The notes beneath the pieces were generated by a model. The model did not search any database, had not been told where the DNA came from, and worked only from the letters and a program-made list of their open reading frames with translations. The position numbers and the translations under genes are program-made. This document shows positions 1 through 12,359 of a DNA stretch of 64,000 nucleotides, piece after piece; within the stretch, counting starts at the first letter, position 1; every line of letters starts with the position of its first letter. The stretch spans positions 13,372,001 through 13,436,000 of the forward strand of contig NC_054758.1 in assembly GCF_018143015.1 (NCBI RefSeq). The letters are read 5' to 3'. This DNA comes from Lytechinus variegatus. Its lineage: Eukaryota > Echinodermata > Echinoidea > Temnopleuroida > Toxopneustidae.

Positions 1-2284
1 CAATGATTTTTTTGTGAAATTAAGGAAAACTTTAAAAAGTCATAGCTTTCTTATTTTACATCCTATTTTATCGTTGAAATATTCAACGTTAAGCTTGTTT
101 AATTTTTCCTCCTTATTCACATCGACTTTTGTCGCTGTTGATGTCGATTGGTTTAAACGGCGGTCTCATAAAAAAGAATATATGCGCCAATCAAAATTAT
201 TTAATCATATCAAAATAATGCTTTTATTCATTATTTTCAGGAGAAAAGTCCATATATTAAGAGATTTTGCAAGCGCACGCAAGATTTGTTACACTTAAAA
301 TCTTGCCGGTGTCCAAACTAAACCGATTCGGCAACGTCAACTCAGAAGCCGCTTGAAGGCGTTCAATTAGATGTGCATATACAAATGCAAAATATACCAC
401 GTGGGGGTATAACTAAAAAAAAATATCAACATCATATCGCATTGGTAACACTAGATGTAGGCGAAAAGTGCAGTGCAATACATGATATTATGTGATATGT
501 AATAATAATAACAATAAGACATGTCTTCTAAATTATCAAAAGTATAGTTTTGCATCACTCGCCGGTCATACCGAGCTACATCCTGGTGGGGCCTGGTGCC
601 CCCATCCTTGCTGCTCTATTCACCCAAGGTTTAAGGGACAAGACTGGTCAGCACACTACTCACATGAGCTCTAGCAAAACAATAAGGGCACACAGCCCCC
701 ATAGGACGCCAGTCAGACCAGTGAGCGATGACAAAATGTTTAGAGTAACAATACAAATTATGAATCATATATAACTTTTATATTTTTTTCCCATATCATC
801 GTGTGATATATACAAACATGTACATATGATGTACATAATGATGGAATATACATATGATGTATATGATATGATGAAATATAGATGATCTATAGAGGGTGGA
901 CCTGTCCTTTAAATTATTATGTAGTCGATCGCTTTCCAAAGTCAATCCATCTCAGATTTGGAAGAAAAACTGAGCACACCAGATGGTACAAAAATTGAAT
1001 TGAAAAGTTGATAATTATTATCATGTTCCGATTTTTTTCTCTGTGTGTGTGTATCTTTTTTTATTTGTAATCCGATTTATTCTAGGTACTTGGGGCCTAT
1101 CTTGAAATAAATTTAACTCTTCTTTCGACGTTAGTTTTAATATCTATACACACTTCATTGTTGGGCAACATATTATCCACTGTGTTGGGTAATCTACGTT
1201 GGTAAAAAATATAAATAGATATTCTGGCCAGTTATTATGCAATTCAGCAAAATGATTACCAAATAATTAGCTTTTATTACCCAATTTGGGCAGATTTTAA
1301 CCAATAGTTGTGTGGACAGTGTGCAGTGTGTTGCCCAGTGATAGTTAAAAATTTTGCATTTTTTGCCCGATCCTTTTAAGAGTGTAATATTACTATAGCC
1401 GCAGAACAATAATCACGATAATGATAAAATAACGCATTGGAAGGAAAGCTTTAATTATATATAGATAACAGCTGCAATAATTACTTTCATTGAAAGGGTC
1501 AGTTGCATTTGTGTTTGTAATACACTTGCGATATGAATCATCATAGCTGAAACCGCATACTTTGATGGTGTATTGATATTATGAGTGATTAACCCCGTTG
1601 TTAAAAAAAAAAATGTATTCCCACTTTTGATATTTCCAACCAGAGACGTCTGCAATTTTGATCCCTCATGTAACAATAAATGGATGACGAGCCAAAATTT
1701 ACTGTCAAAGGTTCAGGAGTTCATTTTGCATGACTGGGACGCTAAGGTTCCCCCCGCCCCCCCCCAAAAAAAAAAGAAAGAAACCCCACACTACCTCGAC
1801 CCCACACGCACTCACTCCCGTATAAGATTATTGATTGCAACATAATACGATAAGTCAGTCACTGTTTTGTTTTATTTTTTAACAGATTAAACGCATTAAA
1901 ATTTGTACTTTTTAATTAGTTTGGAGAGTGAACAAACATATCATTTGTTGATGAATTGGTAATACCATATACCACAATGCAAAAGGAAAGTATTGATATA
2001 TTCTTCATGTCAGGCTTTTTTTTTCTTTTCTCTCCCTTTTATTTTGCTTCACGTAAACTTTTTAATGGCATTATTTTGTTTGACGAAATTACCATATATG
2101 TGATTTATTATTGTTACTATTATCATCATCATCGTTATCATTATCATTTATTGTCATTATCATTGTCATTTAATGTTATCATAATCATTATTATTATCAT
2201 CATCATCATCATCATTATTATTATTAATTATAATAATAGTGATAATATTTACGATCTATAGAAGACCATGCCTGTGATTAACAC
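1..2284. other. Intergenic AT-rich DNA
   Basis: I see no convincing gene here. Bases 10-110 (TTTCTTATTTTACATCC) resemble the inner part of the MITE family at 26166-26740, so the window may open inside a worn copy. Bases 2110-2235 are an ATT/ATC-rich simple repeat that gives a meaningless low-complexity reading frame. Confidence 0.6.
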
Positions 2285-2335
2285 CGAAATTTGACAAGCT
2301 TACTGTAATGATTACAGTAAGCTTGTCAAATTTCG
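2285..2335. repeat. Perfect 51-bp palindrome
   Basis: Two 25-base arms match perfectly as inverted repeats around one central G. The left arm starts CGAAATTTGACAAGC. Nothing comparable is next to it. It could be a collapsed tiny transposon or a cruciform-prone site. Confidence 0.9.
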
Positions 2336-4428
2336 ATATGACTGATTATCATTTATTGTTTTGTGGTATACACACATAATCTGAAAATTATTTAAGGAAA
2401 ATAACATGACAATGTAATTGCAGCTGAGTTACAACAATTTCAAAAAATATTATAGAACATAACAAACCAGATAAATTGCATCTGAGTAGACACATGGTCA
2501 AAATTACAGAAAAGGACATTTTCAATTACTCTGCAGCTGAGCATTTAAAATATAACATAGCACAAATTGCAGTAAAAACGAACAGGATCAAATAAACTGA
2601 ATGAATGATGTATAATTATTATACATCTTACTGCCCCAACCGAGACCTACATTAATTTCAAGCTCCAAGCATAAGATGGTGGTCTCTCACATTTCAATTT
2701 ACGATATTATATCATTTTTTACTGTTTATATACACGTTTCAACATTTTTTAAGAGAATATTATATGTTAATCATTATGTTCTTATTATCTTTATTGTTAT
2801 GAAATGCTGAAAAATGATTATACTTGTAGGCATATATACTATGTTATTGAAATGTGGAATAATAATAATAGAAACAAAATATTAAGAAAAAAAAATCCAA
2901 TACAAGCAGACATTGAAGACACAAACAAATACAGAGACAAAAAGGACAGCATGAGGATTCATTAATTGATTGGTTTTAATCTTGATTAACCAGAGTCACG
3001 TGATCACATGTGATTGAATCTGAACAGGGAGTGGTTCGAATCACGTGCAAAAACCAGAGGACCCTCCTTTCGCGTTACGTAACACTTCCCAATGCCATTT
3101 TTAAACACGGAATTGTCTAATTATTGGGATTAATGGAGTTATTCCAGATGTGTCACTGTGGACATCGCCGATCGAAGGATGGACTCGGCGTTCTATTAAT
3201 ACACATCAGAGGGTATGAACTGTTTACCTTGGCGGCGGGCTGCGATCTCCGAAAACGCTGTCGCAGCCAAGAGCCATTTCATAAAGGTGTTCGTAAGCCC
3301 CTTTCACTGTTGGTGGTGCGATTGCGTCCAACCGTTGCGATTCTGTGCAACATAAATTGTGACCAAATGATCGCAAACGATCGCACGAGCAATTGTGAAA
3401 GCCCCTTGATTGTCACACCGCGATGCAGAAAGAATCAAGACTCCCAGTAAATGTATGGAAAATATTCCCGTCTGATGGCAAGGAACAGCTGAGAGGTCTT
3501 TGCCGGTAACTGTTAAACCGGACCAGCAGTTTCATCCTCAGATTGGAGCTGGCGATAAATTGCAAATATGTCGTTTGTCGAGGTCTAGGACGACACTTGC
3601 TGATTTGATTCGCTAGTTCGTCTCTAAGAAGATTTCTTGATTGCTCTTTTATCATCGAAGGACATTTGGAAATTTATTTTTTGTCTACGTTCTGCATTCT
3701 GCTCGCTCTGCGATAACTCCCCAAAAACTAAAAACACGACCGGTTGCCATTTCTTGAGCTAAATGCATGTCGCGCGTTAAACCATACGTGACAATATACC
3801 AACAGTTTTAAAGCCACCCCGCACCTTACGACTGATCCACAGTCCGATTTCGTAACAAATCGCATTTCTCTCATTATCTGAAATTTTGAATGAAAAATAT
3901 TTGTTTTCATATTTGAGGTTCAAATTAACCAAACGAATACTAATTTAAATATTTTTGGATGATTGCACGCCTATATTTTGCAGTAAAGGCCAAACCAGTT
4001 TCAAATCGTAGCCAATCGTAAGATTGCTTTGACGCCATGATACCCAGATATCAAATTCGCTTTTATTTTTACAAGGATGATAGCATAGTCACAATTTTAT
4101 AGGGATTCGTTCGATGACTTAAAACAATGTATCTCAATATTAACAACGCAGACCGATCGTAAGGTGTGCGATGGCCTTCAGGGGGCGTACTGTATGTCGA
4201 CGTATTGTACGCGCAGCCAGTCGTTTTCTCAACCAACCATTCCATTATTGACATCAAGAAATGCATCTTTTAACAACACAAAACAAGAATAATTCAATTG
4301 TATTTTATTTGGAAATCATTTTGGGTTTTTTTTAACGAAAAAAATCATCTTGAATCAAGAAATGGATTGCAAAAAGTGGCGTTCTACACCCTGTCTATAC
4401 GTCGTCATATAAGCAGGTGGAAACGTTC
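2336..4428. other. Intergenic, no gene recognised
   Basis: The sequence around 3000-3900 is less AT-rich and has several short open frames on both strands, but none shows a domain, signal peptide or credible splice structure. I see no repeat shared with the rest of the window, apart from weak similarity of 3530-3620 to 11570-11660. Confidence 0.5.
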
Positions 4429-4580
4429 GGGGGCCAGTTTCATTAAACATGTCATGGTAACAGCTTTGCAATAACAGCATAAAGATACTGAAATCCTTCG
4501 TTCTGATTGGCTGGAAATTGGTCTAGAAAATATGTGTTTGTTATTGTAGGCCTAACAAGCCTTTATGAAACGGGGACCGG
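4429..4580. mobile_element. Small inverted-repeat element (MITE-like)
   Basis: The ends are imperfect inverted repeats: GGGGGCCAGTTTCAT on the left and ATGAAACGGGGACCGG on the right. They resemble the termini of the MITEs at 11141 and 48326. No coding capacity. Confidence 0.45.
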
Positions 4581-4964
4581 GTATGACACTGCATTAATTG
4601 TTTCCTTTTTAGAATTCACACCGATAGCCGTGGCTGGTTCATAGGTGTGCTTATCAAAAATAGACATAAAATAACGGATGTTATTAAATTAGACATACAA
4701 AGCATGTGTTTTAGGAGTGGGGGGCTGTTGGGGTGCCGCAGACTCAGTGGTGATCGTGGCACTCGGTCACGTAGGCTTTTTTATGGCCAATCATCGCACT
4801 TCCAAGCGGCAATATTTGCGCAGGCGCATGCAGTGACGTCAAGTTCCGTATGACGTCATACTACATGTATTACCTCATGGGGTGGGGTGAGGTTGAGAAC
4901 GATGTAATGGATGTTATATTGATAGTGGCAAGATTTTGGGTTGAAGAGAAATGCCAGTGAGTTG

Positions 4965-5340
4965 CAGTAAAGACTGATTTCATGAGAAAGTCTGTAAAAC
5001 CAGGCTTAATTGTCAGTATATCATCGAGGATCTAGATCTGGTACAGTTACATAAACTGAACTTTGTGAAATCTTGAAATCTAAGCTGAAAAATGTTCACA
5101 CTGAAGATCACCAACACAGATAGGCACACGTGGGACAGTGTATTATTATAGCACTTGAATAAAGACCCGACGGAAGTAACTGAATCCGCGCTTATTTTGC
5201 TGATTTCTCAGCAATTACACAATTTCTTCCAGAATCCTTTGGCACATATTTTTTATTCATACAAACAGACACTTGGGTGGTCATTATATTAGATTCTGTA
5301 AAATGAGATCGTTACCAAAACTGGAATTTATCTTTAACTT
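4965..5340 (+). repeat. Dispersed repeat R1, copy 1
   Basis: This stretch aligns over most of its length with 18462-18838 in the same orientation. Shared blocks include TATATCATCGAGGATC, GTTACATAAACTGAACTTTG and CAGAATCCTTTGGCACATAT. Indels and substitutions suggest old copies. No terminal repeats or coding domain are visible, so the class is unknown. Confidence 0.8.
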
Positions 5341-6630
5341 AAATTAGACCACATTTTCAAGGAGTGCCAGTTGCCATGTATTTTGCTGCAAAAAGTTGTA
5401 AAAAATAAATGAGATGTGAAATCGGAAGAATAAGAAAATACAAAGATATTTTGAATTTCAATTAATTAATCAATAAATGAGAAATGCCATCAATATGGTA
5501 AATATGAAACCCAGCTAACCTAGTTGTGTGGTCTAAATTTTTAGTTTAGACTTGGGGTAAACCCGGGTTTAATTATCCGAATAACACCCGATGTAGACAA
5601 TATATCATCCGAGAAAATGTGTGTAGTTGGATGCTCGTAGTATCCAGTTTATATTGTATTTCTCTTTTCTATTATTTTAATCTCTTGAATCGCTCATACT
5701 TTTTTTCAAAGTATTAAGGAATAAGTATATTTTTATGTATGCGTTTATTAGGAGGCCATATTGGTGACCTGCGTGAATATATGTGATTCACGATGCCCGA
5801 TAATCCGTTTACTGATCATCCCGTCATATCACCAAGTCTATTCCTTTCAGTAGATTCTTATGTTTCAGGTTTTTAAGCCAAGTGCTTAATCGCAGGTCTG
5901 GCTTACCTTTTCCAGTGTTCCTTAACCCTGTAGGTGCTAGAAACAGGCCTACAAATGACGGTAAATGTTGTTTTATTCCTCGCGTGGGGCTGAGAGGGTT
6001 AGTTCTGACCCACTTGGGCTACTGATGGAGAATGCGCCTCAGTCACAACTAACGAAACCGACTCCTAACCGATCCAAGCTATTACGTTATTTTCAATGGC
6101 ATATCATCGGTCGGTTTGGGATCGGTTTCGTTGGTGTGACTGCAGCCTCGGAAACCCTCAACATCTGCCCCGGGATTTTATGTGACGGGTCACCAAATCT
6201 GGAATCTGGTTGATCCCCGGAACGTTTCCAGCTTTAGTTTCGAACGATAAACCTTTACGAATAATGTGTAGACCCTACGTAATTCTGAAATCAGCTCATT
6301 ACGTCCATATGTTCTCAATTAGATCCCGAAAGCAGATATTTTGAGGGAGGACCCGAATTTATATTTTTGAAAAGATTGGGTATATGCTGTACTAGATTTA
6401 TTAGAATATATATGCGGATGTCGGAGATTGATCTGAGATACATAGGTTTGATTAAAAAAGTTGTTCTAATATTTCACATGAATGAGTGAGATATACTTCA
6501 CATTAATGTTTGATTCCTGTTTCCTCTCGTATTGGACGTCTTGCTCGGTGCCAGAAGAAGCAAATTATTGGGAAAATTGTGTATTGGATGTATAGACACC
6601 TGTTATTTCCTTCTATTGAAATCTAAGAAA
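5341..6630. other. 5' flank of the lectin gene
   Basis: Intergenic and probably promoter-containing. A palindromic element lies at 6040-6142. I cannot place a TATA box or transcription start with confidence. Confidence 0.4.
6040..6142. mobile_element. Palindromic MITE (GAAACCGACTCC type)
   Basis: The left end, CAGTCACAACTAACGAAACC, and the right end, GGTTTCGTTGGTGTGACTG, are near-perfect inverted repeats. The inner sequence (CCGACTCCTAACCGAT) recurs at 15886-16020 and, more diverged, at 32030-32110. Confidence 0.6.
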
Positions 6631-6743
6631 ATGACCGGACGTGCATTCTGTTTCGTAGTGTTCGTTGCCATGGTGATATGTGGAAGTTGCACTGCTACAA
6701 GATGCCCTCGGTTTAGCACTTTGGAAAACGGGAGTTGTTACTG
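6631..6743 (+). CDS. Secreted C-type-lectin protein, exon 1 (signal peptide)
   Basis: Exon 1 of a two-exon gene. The chosen ATG opens a typical signal peptide: MTGR, then a hydrophobic core FCFVVFVAMVICG, with probable cleavage near GSCTA. The start of a C-type lectin domain follows (CPRFSTLENGSCYW), including the N-terminal Cys pair of the long-form fold. An in-frame upstream ATG at 6532 would bury the signal sequence and is less likely. The exon ends in phase 2 at a clear donor, CTG|GTAAGTG. Joined to 9607-10279 it gives 261 residues. The product should be extracellular. The exon position, signal peptide and CYW motif are seen directly; secretion is inferred. Confidence 0.8.
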
Positions 6744-6964
6744 GTAAGTGAAACGGAGCTTAATTAAATATGAAATGAATAGGCCTACTTGTAACTTAAT
6801 ATGATTTGTGGAAAACTTGTTTTACCATCACCCAACTCGCAAAAATGTGGACAATGAATAATAAAAAAGATCATGATAACAGTGGCTGCTTAAATAGCAC
6901 ACAGGTCCATCTCAAAGCGCTTCAAGAAAGTAAATTATACACTTTGATCAATAATTGAAATAGC

Positions 6965-7115
6965 ATCACACAATGTGTGAGCATGCAGTGTTCACATTCT
7001 GGATTAGGATAAGCTGTGGAACAGGTTCACGGTGTTGACATTCCCAAGTTTAACAGTGTGAACGTGATTTCACACCGTGTTCCACACTGTGAATACGCTG
7101 TGGCACACGATGTTT
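6965..7115. repeat. CACTGTG-rich repeat, intron copy
   Basis: Contains repeated variants of AACAGTGTGAACGTGATTTC and TTCCACACTGTGAA. The same motif family occurs at 10865-11110, 26000-27114 and 39939-41200. It lies in the intron of the lectin gene. Confidence 0.65.
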
Positions 7116-7119
7116 TCTT

Positions 7120-8130
7120 TCCTCTTGGGAAATCTATGTTTGTAAACAATTCCGCATGGTAGGGACTCGTGAGAATTCCTCTCTCATAATTGGTTTATAT
7201 TATCATTTATAATAATGGCATTATTAATAGAGATAAATAATAACTTTAATAATGGGTTCGGATATCGTTAATGTCTCCTGAATATGATGATGCTCTCAAT
7301 AATTCATTTCCCGGTTCAGCGTAGCTGCGAGGAAATTTTCAAAACAGATCTAGATAAAGTTTTTTCTTCTTCTTCTTCATTCTTTTCTTATGTAGCATTT
7401 CATTAACCTCACCAGGGTTTTGTAATTTTCTAATTTGTCATTTTATTTTTAACAAGGTAACTCTTTCATTTATAAAAAATAATAATAAACAAGGGGCCCT
7501 ACGTGTATTTCAACCGAAATTCACGAAACATAACAAAACAATAGTAAGCATTCAATTATAAAAACAAAGAAATACAAATAACTTGCAATCTAATATCTAA
7601 AGTGAAATATTCATGCAAGTCTCCGAACCATGTCTGTGTGAGGAAAATAATTTTGCACTTTTTTTAATGAATCAAGTAAGTTTAGTCTCAGAGAGAAGGA
7701 GCTAATGCATTCGAAATGATAGAGCCTTGACAGCACCGGATTACGCAATTTCCGATGAGGGATTCGAACCCCGGACCTTGTGATATAATGAAAAGCCTAG
7801 AATCATGGTATTTTACTTAATTTCAATAACAACATCGTTCCCATTAGAGTTAAACTGGGGGCAATCAATTAAACTCCAAAATTACTTGCTATGACAACCG
7901 TAATTATTGACGTATAATGTATCTATTAAGTACTTCCGAAGAATGAGAGCCGGAGGAAAATAATCAGTGATGGCTGCCAATATATGATTACGGAAAGCAT
8001 CTTGAGGAAATGATAAATGGCCACTGTCTTGGTCTACAACTTTCCCAGACCTTCCGTTTGGTCTCCTGCCATATGGTCTATCCCTAATTCCATTATAGCC
8101 ATTTCGTCTACTATTTGGCCTTATTGGCAT
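7120..8130. other. Intron sequence, no gene
   Basis: Part of the 2.9-kb lectin-gene intron. Bases 7980-8125 hold degenerate TTTGGTCTA / TTTCGTCTA motifs, also seen at 8430-8600 and 25160-25330, which look like a worn repeat. No coding signal. Confidence 0.5.
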
Positions 8131-8425
8131 TGTGGGAGCGCTGTGGCATAGTGGTTATATGACTTTCTTCTTTCAATCTGAGGGATGTGGGTTCGATTCC
8201 CAGCCATGGTGTGTTTTCCTTCAGCAAGAACTTTACCCACATTGTGCTGCACTCCACCCAGGTGCATGAGGTGAATTGGTACCTGGTATGAAGAAATTCC
8301 TTGAATGCTTTAGCGCCTATACGGCAGCACTGAGCTAATTTCGGGGTAATGATAGCAGCATTTTGTATCGTGAGGCAAAATGTTCTTAATAAATCCAGCT
8401 ATAATTATTACTATTATAATTATTG
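8131..8425 (+). mobile_element. tRNA-derived SINE, copy 1
   Basis: The head carries RNA polymerase III boxes: an A-box-like TGGCATAGTGG and a B-box GGGTTCGATTCCC at about 8190-8202. A body follows (CAGCAAGAACTTTACCCACA, TTGTGCTGCACTCCACCCAG), then an ATT-rich tail. The body matches 14621-14925 closely, so these are two copies of one SINE family, inserted in the sense direction of the lectin intron. Confidence 0.85.
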
Positions 8426-9606
8426 TTTGTCCCATTAATAGATTTGTTTAATTTCCAATGAGGTTATACCCATTTCGTCTATTGTCCACTTGCTCATCCA
8501 CTTTACATGTTATGTCTAGATTTTTTAAAGTGCAAAATACTAAGCAGACAAAGTAAAAATTAGACCATCGCAGCGTTACACTAAACCATAGTTAGGCCCA
8601 GCGGCGTAATGAGCCAACAGTTTTGTGGGTCCAGATATGGCGTATTGGGCAATATTCATAAAACGCTGCGAGCTAGCGATGCGAACGAACAAAAACTTCG
8701 ACATTTTTGGACAGATTTTGATATGATATTACAAAAATAGTATCATAATTCACACTTTCCCATTCCTTCTTTTTGGGGGTAGTGATTTTTTTTTTTTGGG
8801 GGGGGAAGCGCCCCACCCAACCCCTTCCCATTTTTAAGCCAATGGTTAGGCCAAGTAATATTAGACCAAGTAATGGTGGGATTGAACAGAAGTCTGTATC
8901 TGATATCATCGATGATATTTTGACATCTATATAAATGGAGAAATGATCCTAGTGGAAGTGATACTGAAGATTAATTAAGAGAAGAATTATAACATTGTAA
9001 TGCAGAAGTGCATATTCTTGCGACATAGATCACATTTTTCGAATCTCTTATCGAAAAAAAAACCATTGTTAATTATCCTAAGAATAGATTTAAAAGAAGA
9101 TCTTTATCGTCAGTATTTGTTAATTGCAGAAATGCGTCATCTTCTCAATTTACTTAAATTTATTTCAACTGCTTTAAGCGATTGATCTATTAGTTTAATA
9201 GGGTTTATGTTAGAGTAGATCCGATTCATTACCACGCTAGCTTTCAGTATTTAAATGTTTCATCTATTGATGGGCTCAAGAGACGTTTTCAGCGTCATAC
9301 CACAACTTAAAGGGACGAAACCACATTTTCTTAAAATACAAATTATAAATGTTAAAGTCAATGTTATCCGACACCCAATCCCGATTTGGGGCACCTAATC
9401 AAAATTGATGTTCCTGTAAAATCGTCAAATGCGTTCACTTGTTTTGTTTAAAATCATCCACACTAAATCAGTTCTGGGACATAGGCGTTCATATCATTTA
9501 GAAATGGAACAAGAACGAAAACATCCAAATAAAGCATGTTAAGGGGTTTTGCCAAAACTGGAGAGGCCTTTTTCATTTTTTATTTACTTAATTGTTCTCA
9601 CTCCAG

Positions 9607-10279
9607 GATAATACCCTTCAAATACAACAGGTCACCTTACGTTGGTGGATTCCAAGTTGCTGCCCACCAAGAATGCGGTCTTGAGCAACCTGGCGCCGGT
9701 TTGGTCACCATCAACACCGTCGAGGAAAACAATTTCATATTCGAATGGATCACTCGTTTCGCATCAGAGCCAACAACAGTCTGGATCGGTTTGTTCCAGC
9801 CTAGGGTAGCTAGGCAAGGACCTGTTTGGTTCAGTGGCGAACGCGGAATCCTAGATCTGGTAGAACCTTTGGATTACGGAGAGGGCGCTGTTCTATTCTT
9901 AAACGACCGCAGAAGATACAGTCCCAGGTGGGAAGGTGAGGATCCATTCGAATGGGGGAGTCGACCGTCAGCTCTATGTGAGTACAAGGTCACGCAGGCG
10001 CCACCGACTACGCCTCCAATTGCTCCCACCACTAAACAGAAGACAATTCCTATTCCAGGGCCAAGCCAACAACCGCCAATATTGCCTAAGAGGAATTTTC
10101 CTCGCAAACCTTACTTTCCGAGTTACCATCCCTTCGGTCCTGGACCTTTGTCGCTACATAAACCAGTGGGTACAGACGGTTTTCTTTTTGAGGTGATCAG
10201 ACGGAGGGCTATGTCTCATATTGATAAGCGTGGTAACAATCATTATAAGTCGGGATACTTTCCAATCGCACTACCCTGA
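9607..10279 (+). CDS. Secreted C-type-lectin protein, exon 2 (lectin domain and Pro-rich tail)
   Basis: The acceptor CTCACTCCAG|G restores the frame with exon 1. A second in-frame AG, 24 bases on (ACAACAG|G, exon from 9631), gives the usual 15-residue Cys-to-Cys spacing and a 253-residue product. The lectin domain shows the helix Cys (HQECG), GLVTINTVEENNF, the WIG core (VWIGLF), PVWFSGE and the closing LCEYK. The second disulfide pair and the EPN/QPD and WND calcium-sugar motifs are absent, so classical sugar binding is doubtful. A tail of about 100 residues follows, rich in Pro, Lys and Arg (APPTTPPIAPTT, KRNFPRKPYFPSY), ending FPIALP-stop. A secreted lectin domain with a Pro-rich basic region is the layout of sea-urchin spicule-matrix proteins (SM50/SM30 families); that role is inference. 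Confidence 0.8.
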
Positions 10280-10319
10280 GAAAAAAATGCATAGTCTGCC
10301 AGTATCTTATCACTGATAC

Positions 10320-10864
10320 CTCAGATTATGCTACAGTTACATTTCCCCTTTCCGCGGCCGTACGGTGAGTCGAAATCAGCCGTTTTAACATTTATTGTAC
10401 CAGCTACATTAGGTGGTCTGGCCGCCGAAGGGTAGATTTGACTGAAGCATAATCTTGAACTTTCCTCATATATTTCTTTCAGGGAAATCAGTTTTTTAGA
10501 GAACTCACCCTCCGAAAACCATACCCTTACCTTTTGTACCTTGTGTGAAACATATACGAACTAATGTCAATGTAAATCAAGTCGACCCTTTCGATTGCAA
10601 TCTGCTTCCCTTTAACATCAGGTCAAGATCTATCTTCTATTTCATATGGCCAGATCAATTCGATATAAACTGTGCCATCACCATAATGAAACATTTCGAG
10701 TGAAAAAGAAGAAAGATCAAACTTCATTTTGTAAATAATGAAAGAAAGTAGGGCAACGTACAGTTGGATTGGTTTAATGAAATTATCCTTTCATAAATCA
10801 ATAGGAAATATAAAGTGAATATTGGTTTAAAGTTATGTGTGTTCACATAGGCATAGAGGGAAAT
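10320..10864. other. 3' flank of the lectin gene
   Basis: Probable 3' UTR and intergenic DNA. No second gene is seen and I cannot single out a polyadenylation site. Confidence 0.4.
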
Positions 10865-11110
10865 ATTTGAACTTATTATTCACACTGTTAATGTGCTCAA
10901 ATTCAGCAATGTGGACATATTTTCACACTGTGGACACACCAACAGTGTGACTGTTCCCACTGTGTTCACATGGTCGACTATGTGAATATGTGATTCACAC
11001 CCTTGAAATGCTCCAATTTAACAGTGTGAAGGTGATTTCACATTGTCTTCCACACTGTGAACACACTGAGGAGCACTGTGTTCTTTTCACTTTGTGAATG
11101 GAAGCACACA
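10865..11110. repeat. CACTGTG-rich repeat
   Basis: Dense variants of TTTCACACTGTGGACACAC and TTCCACACTGTGAACACAC. Same family as 6965-7115 and the larger arrays at 26.0-27.1 and 39.9-41.2 kb. Non-coding. Confidence 0.7.
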
Positions 11111-11140
11111 ATAAGCATTCTGCTTCTATTCAAACAAGGG

Positions 11141-11306
11141 GGGTGTTTCATAAAGCTGTTCGTAAGATACGAATGACTTTACGCACGACTGGTGATCCTT
11201 TCTTGTTCTATGTGATATTCCTATGTAATTGAGTTATGAGCTAAGAACATGTTCCAGTTGTGCGTAATGTCTTTCGTAACTTTACGAACAGCTTTATGAA
11301 ACACCC
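11141..11306. mobile_element. MITE with GTTTCATAAAGC ends, copy 1
   Basis: Inverted ends: GGGTGTTTCATAAAGCTGTT at the left and AACAGCTTTATGAAACACCC at the right are exact complements, and similarity continues inward (TCGTAA...TTACGA). ACAAG stands on both sides and may be a target duplication. A longer relative is at 48326-48503. Confidence 0.85.
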
Positions 11307-11479
11307 ACAAGGTAGTAAAGACTTTGTGAAGGGTAGTGTTCTTTTTAATTAGTTACTATACACGATCAATATGCTACATCTTGGGTAATGATTCAGGAGG
11401 TTTATAAGTTCTTGATCTAGTATTGTTCATCGTGGATGTTGAATTTGCAGTTTTTGCAATTGCCACGGGGGTTGGATTC

Positions 11480-11620
11480 TACAACAAAGTGAATCTATTG
11501 GAAATGCCCGTCAAATCACAATGTGCAGATAACAGGCCTTTGTTGAAAATTGGTGAACCGCGACAGCAAATCGTCCTAAGATTTTGAGCTGACTAAAAAT
11601 TGAAAATATATCGTTTGTCC
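11480..11620 (+). repeat. Dispersed repeat R3, copy 1
   Basis: Shares AATGCCCGTCAAATCACAAT and AATCGTCCTAAGATTT with the reverse complement of 41990-42115. Class unknown. Confidence 0.6.
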
Positions 11621-11929
11621 AGAGTCATGTTGTTTTGATTCACCGATTTTCGACTCAGGCTTCTTTGTCATGAAGGGCTTAATTTTGACATTAGATTCTC
11701 AATGTTCGAGAAAGCGCCCGTGTTGTGCTGCTAATACTCCCTATGTATGTCTATAAACACTATGTTTGTATATGAATAACCTAAATTTTTAATTTAGAAT
11801 ATGAAGTTAATTCCCTAATTAAGGAATAGAGGATTTTGTATATATTTATGGACTAATAGATAGAAATATTAACAGCTGTTGTTTGTACAATGTGTGTTTG
11901 AATTGAATAACGCCAATTCGGGGGTCCGT

Positions 11930-12080
11930 TTCACAGACAGTCATAACTATGGCATATTTGATAACTTTGCCATTATGGTAAGTAACACGGAAACCTTGAT
12001 TTTAATTGGCCGCTGGGCGCCTTTACCAATGTAGTTGCGATAATGGCAAAGTTTCATTAGTTGTAACGCTATATGTAACG
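11930..12080. mobile_element. Possible MITE, weak inverted ends
   Basis: GGGGGTCCGTTTCACAGA and TAACGGGCGTCCGG-like ends, with an inner TTTGCCATTATGG / ATAATGGCAAAG inverted pair, suggest a worn relative of the GTTTCATAAAGC elements. Confidence 0.35.
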
Positions 12081-12359
12081 GGCGTCCGGTCTTAACCGCG
12101 ACCTCGAGGACCTATTTCAAGTAAGTTGATAGGAGTTTAAGTTCTCTGGAAGAGATCGCTATCACATGGTCTACCAGCCCTATATAATCTTTAGCGCTTA
12201 CTCGAAAGTAACAGGATCAGACGGATGGTAGACAGGATTGTTAAAAACCTAATTTTGATACTCTGTTATGTTGTGTACAAGTTTTATTTTTCATTTTTAA
12301 CCAAAATGACCACACAATTACAAGTTTATCGTTGTAGAAATTTCTAAATTATGGTCAGG

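Noticed and set aside
1156-1340. A MITE with GTTGGGCAACA ends
   Set aside because: The inverted match needs a gap and covers only about 12 bases.
7882-8130. A basic protein (RPNSRRNGYNG)
   Set aside because: Falls in a degenerate TTTGGTCTA repeat within an intron, with no splice support.
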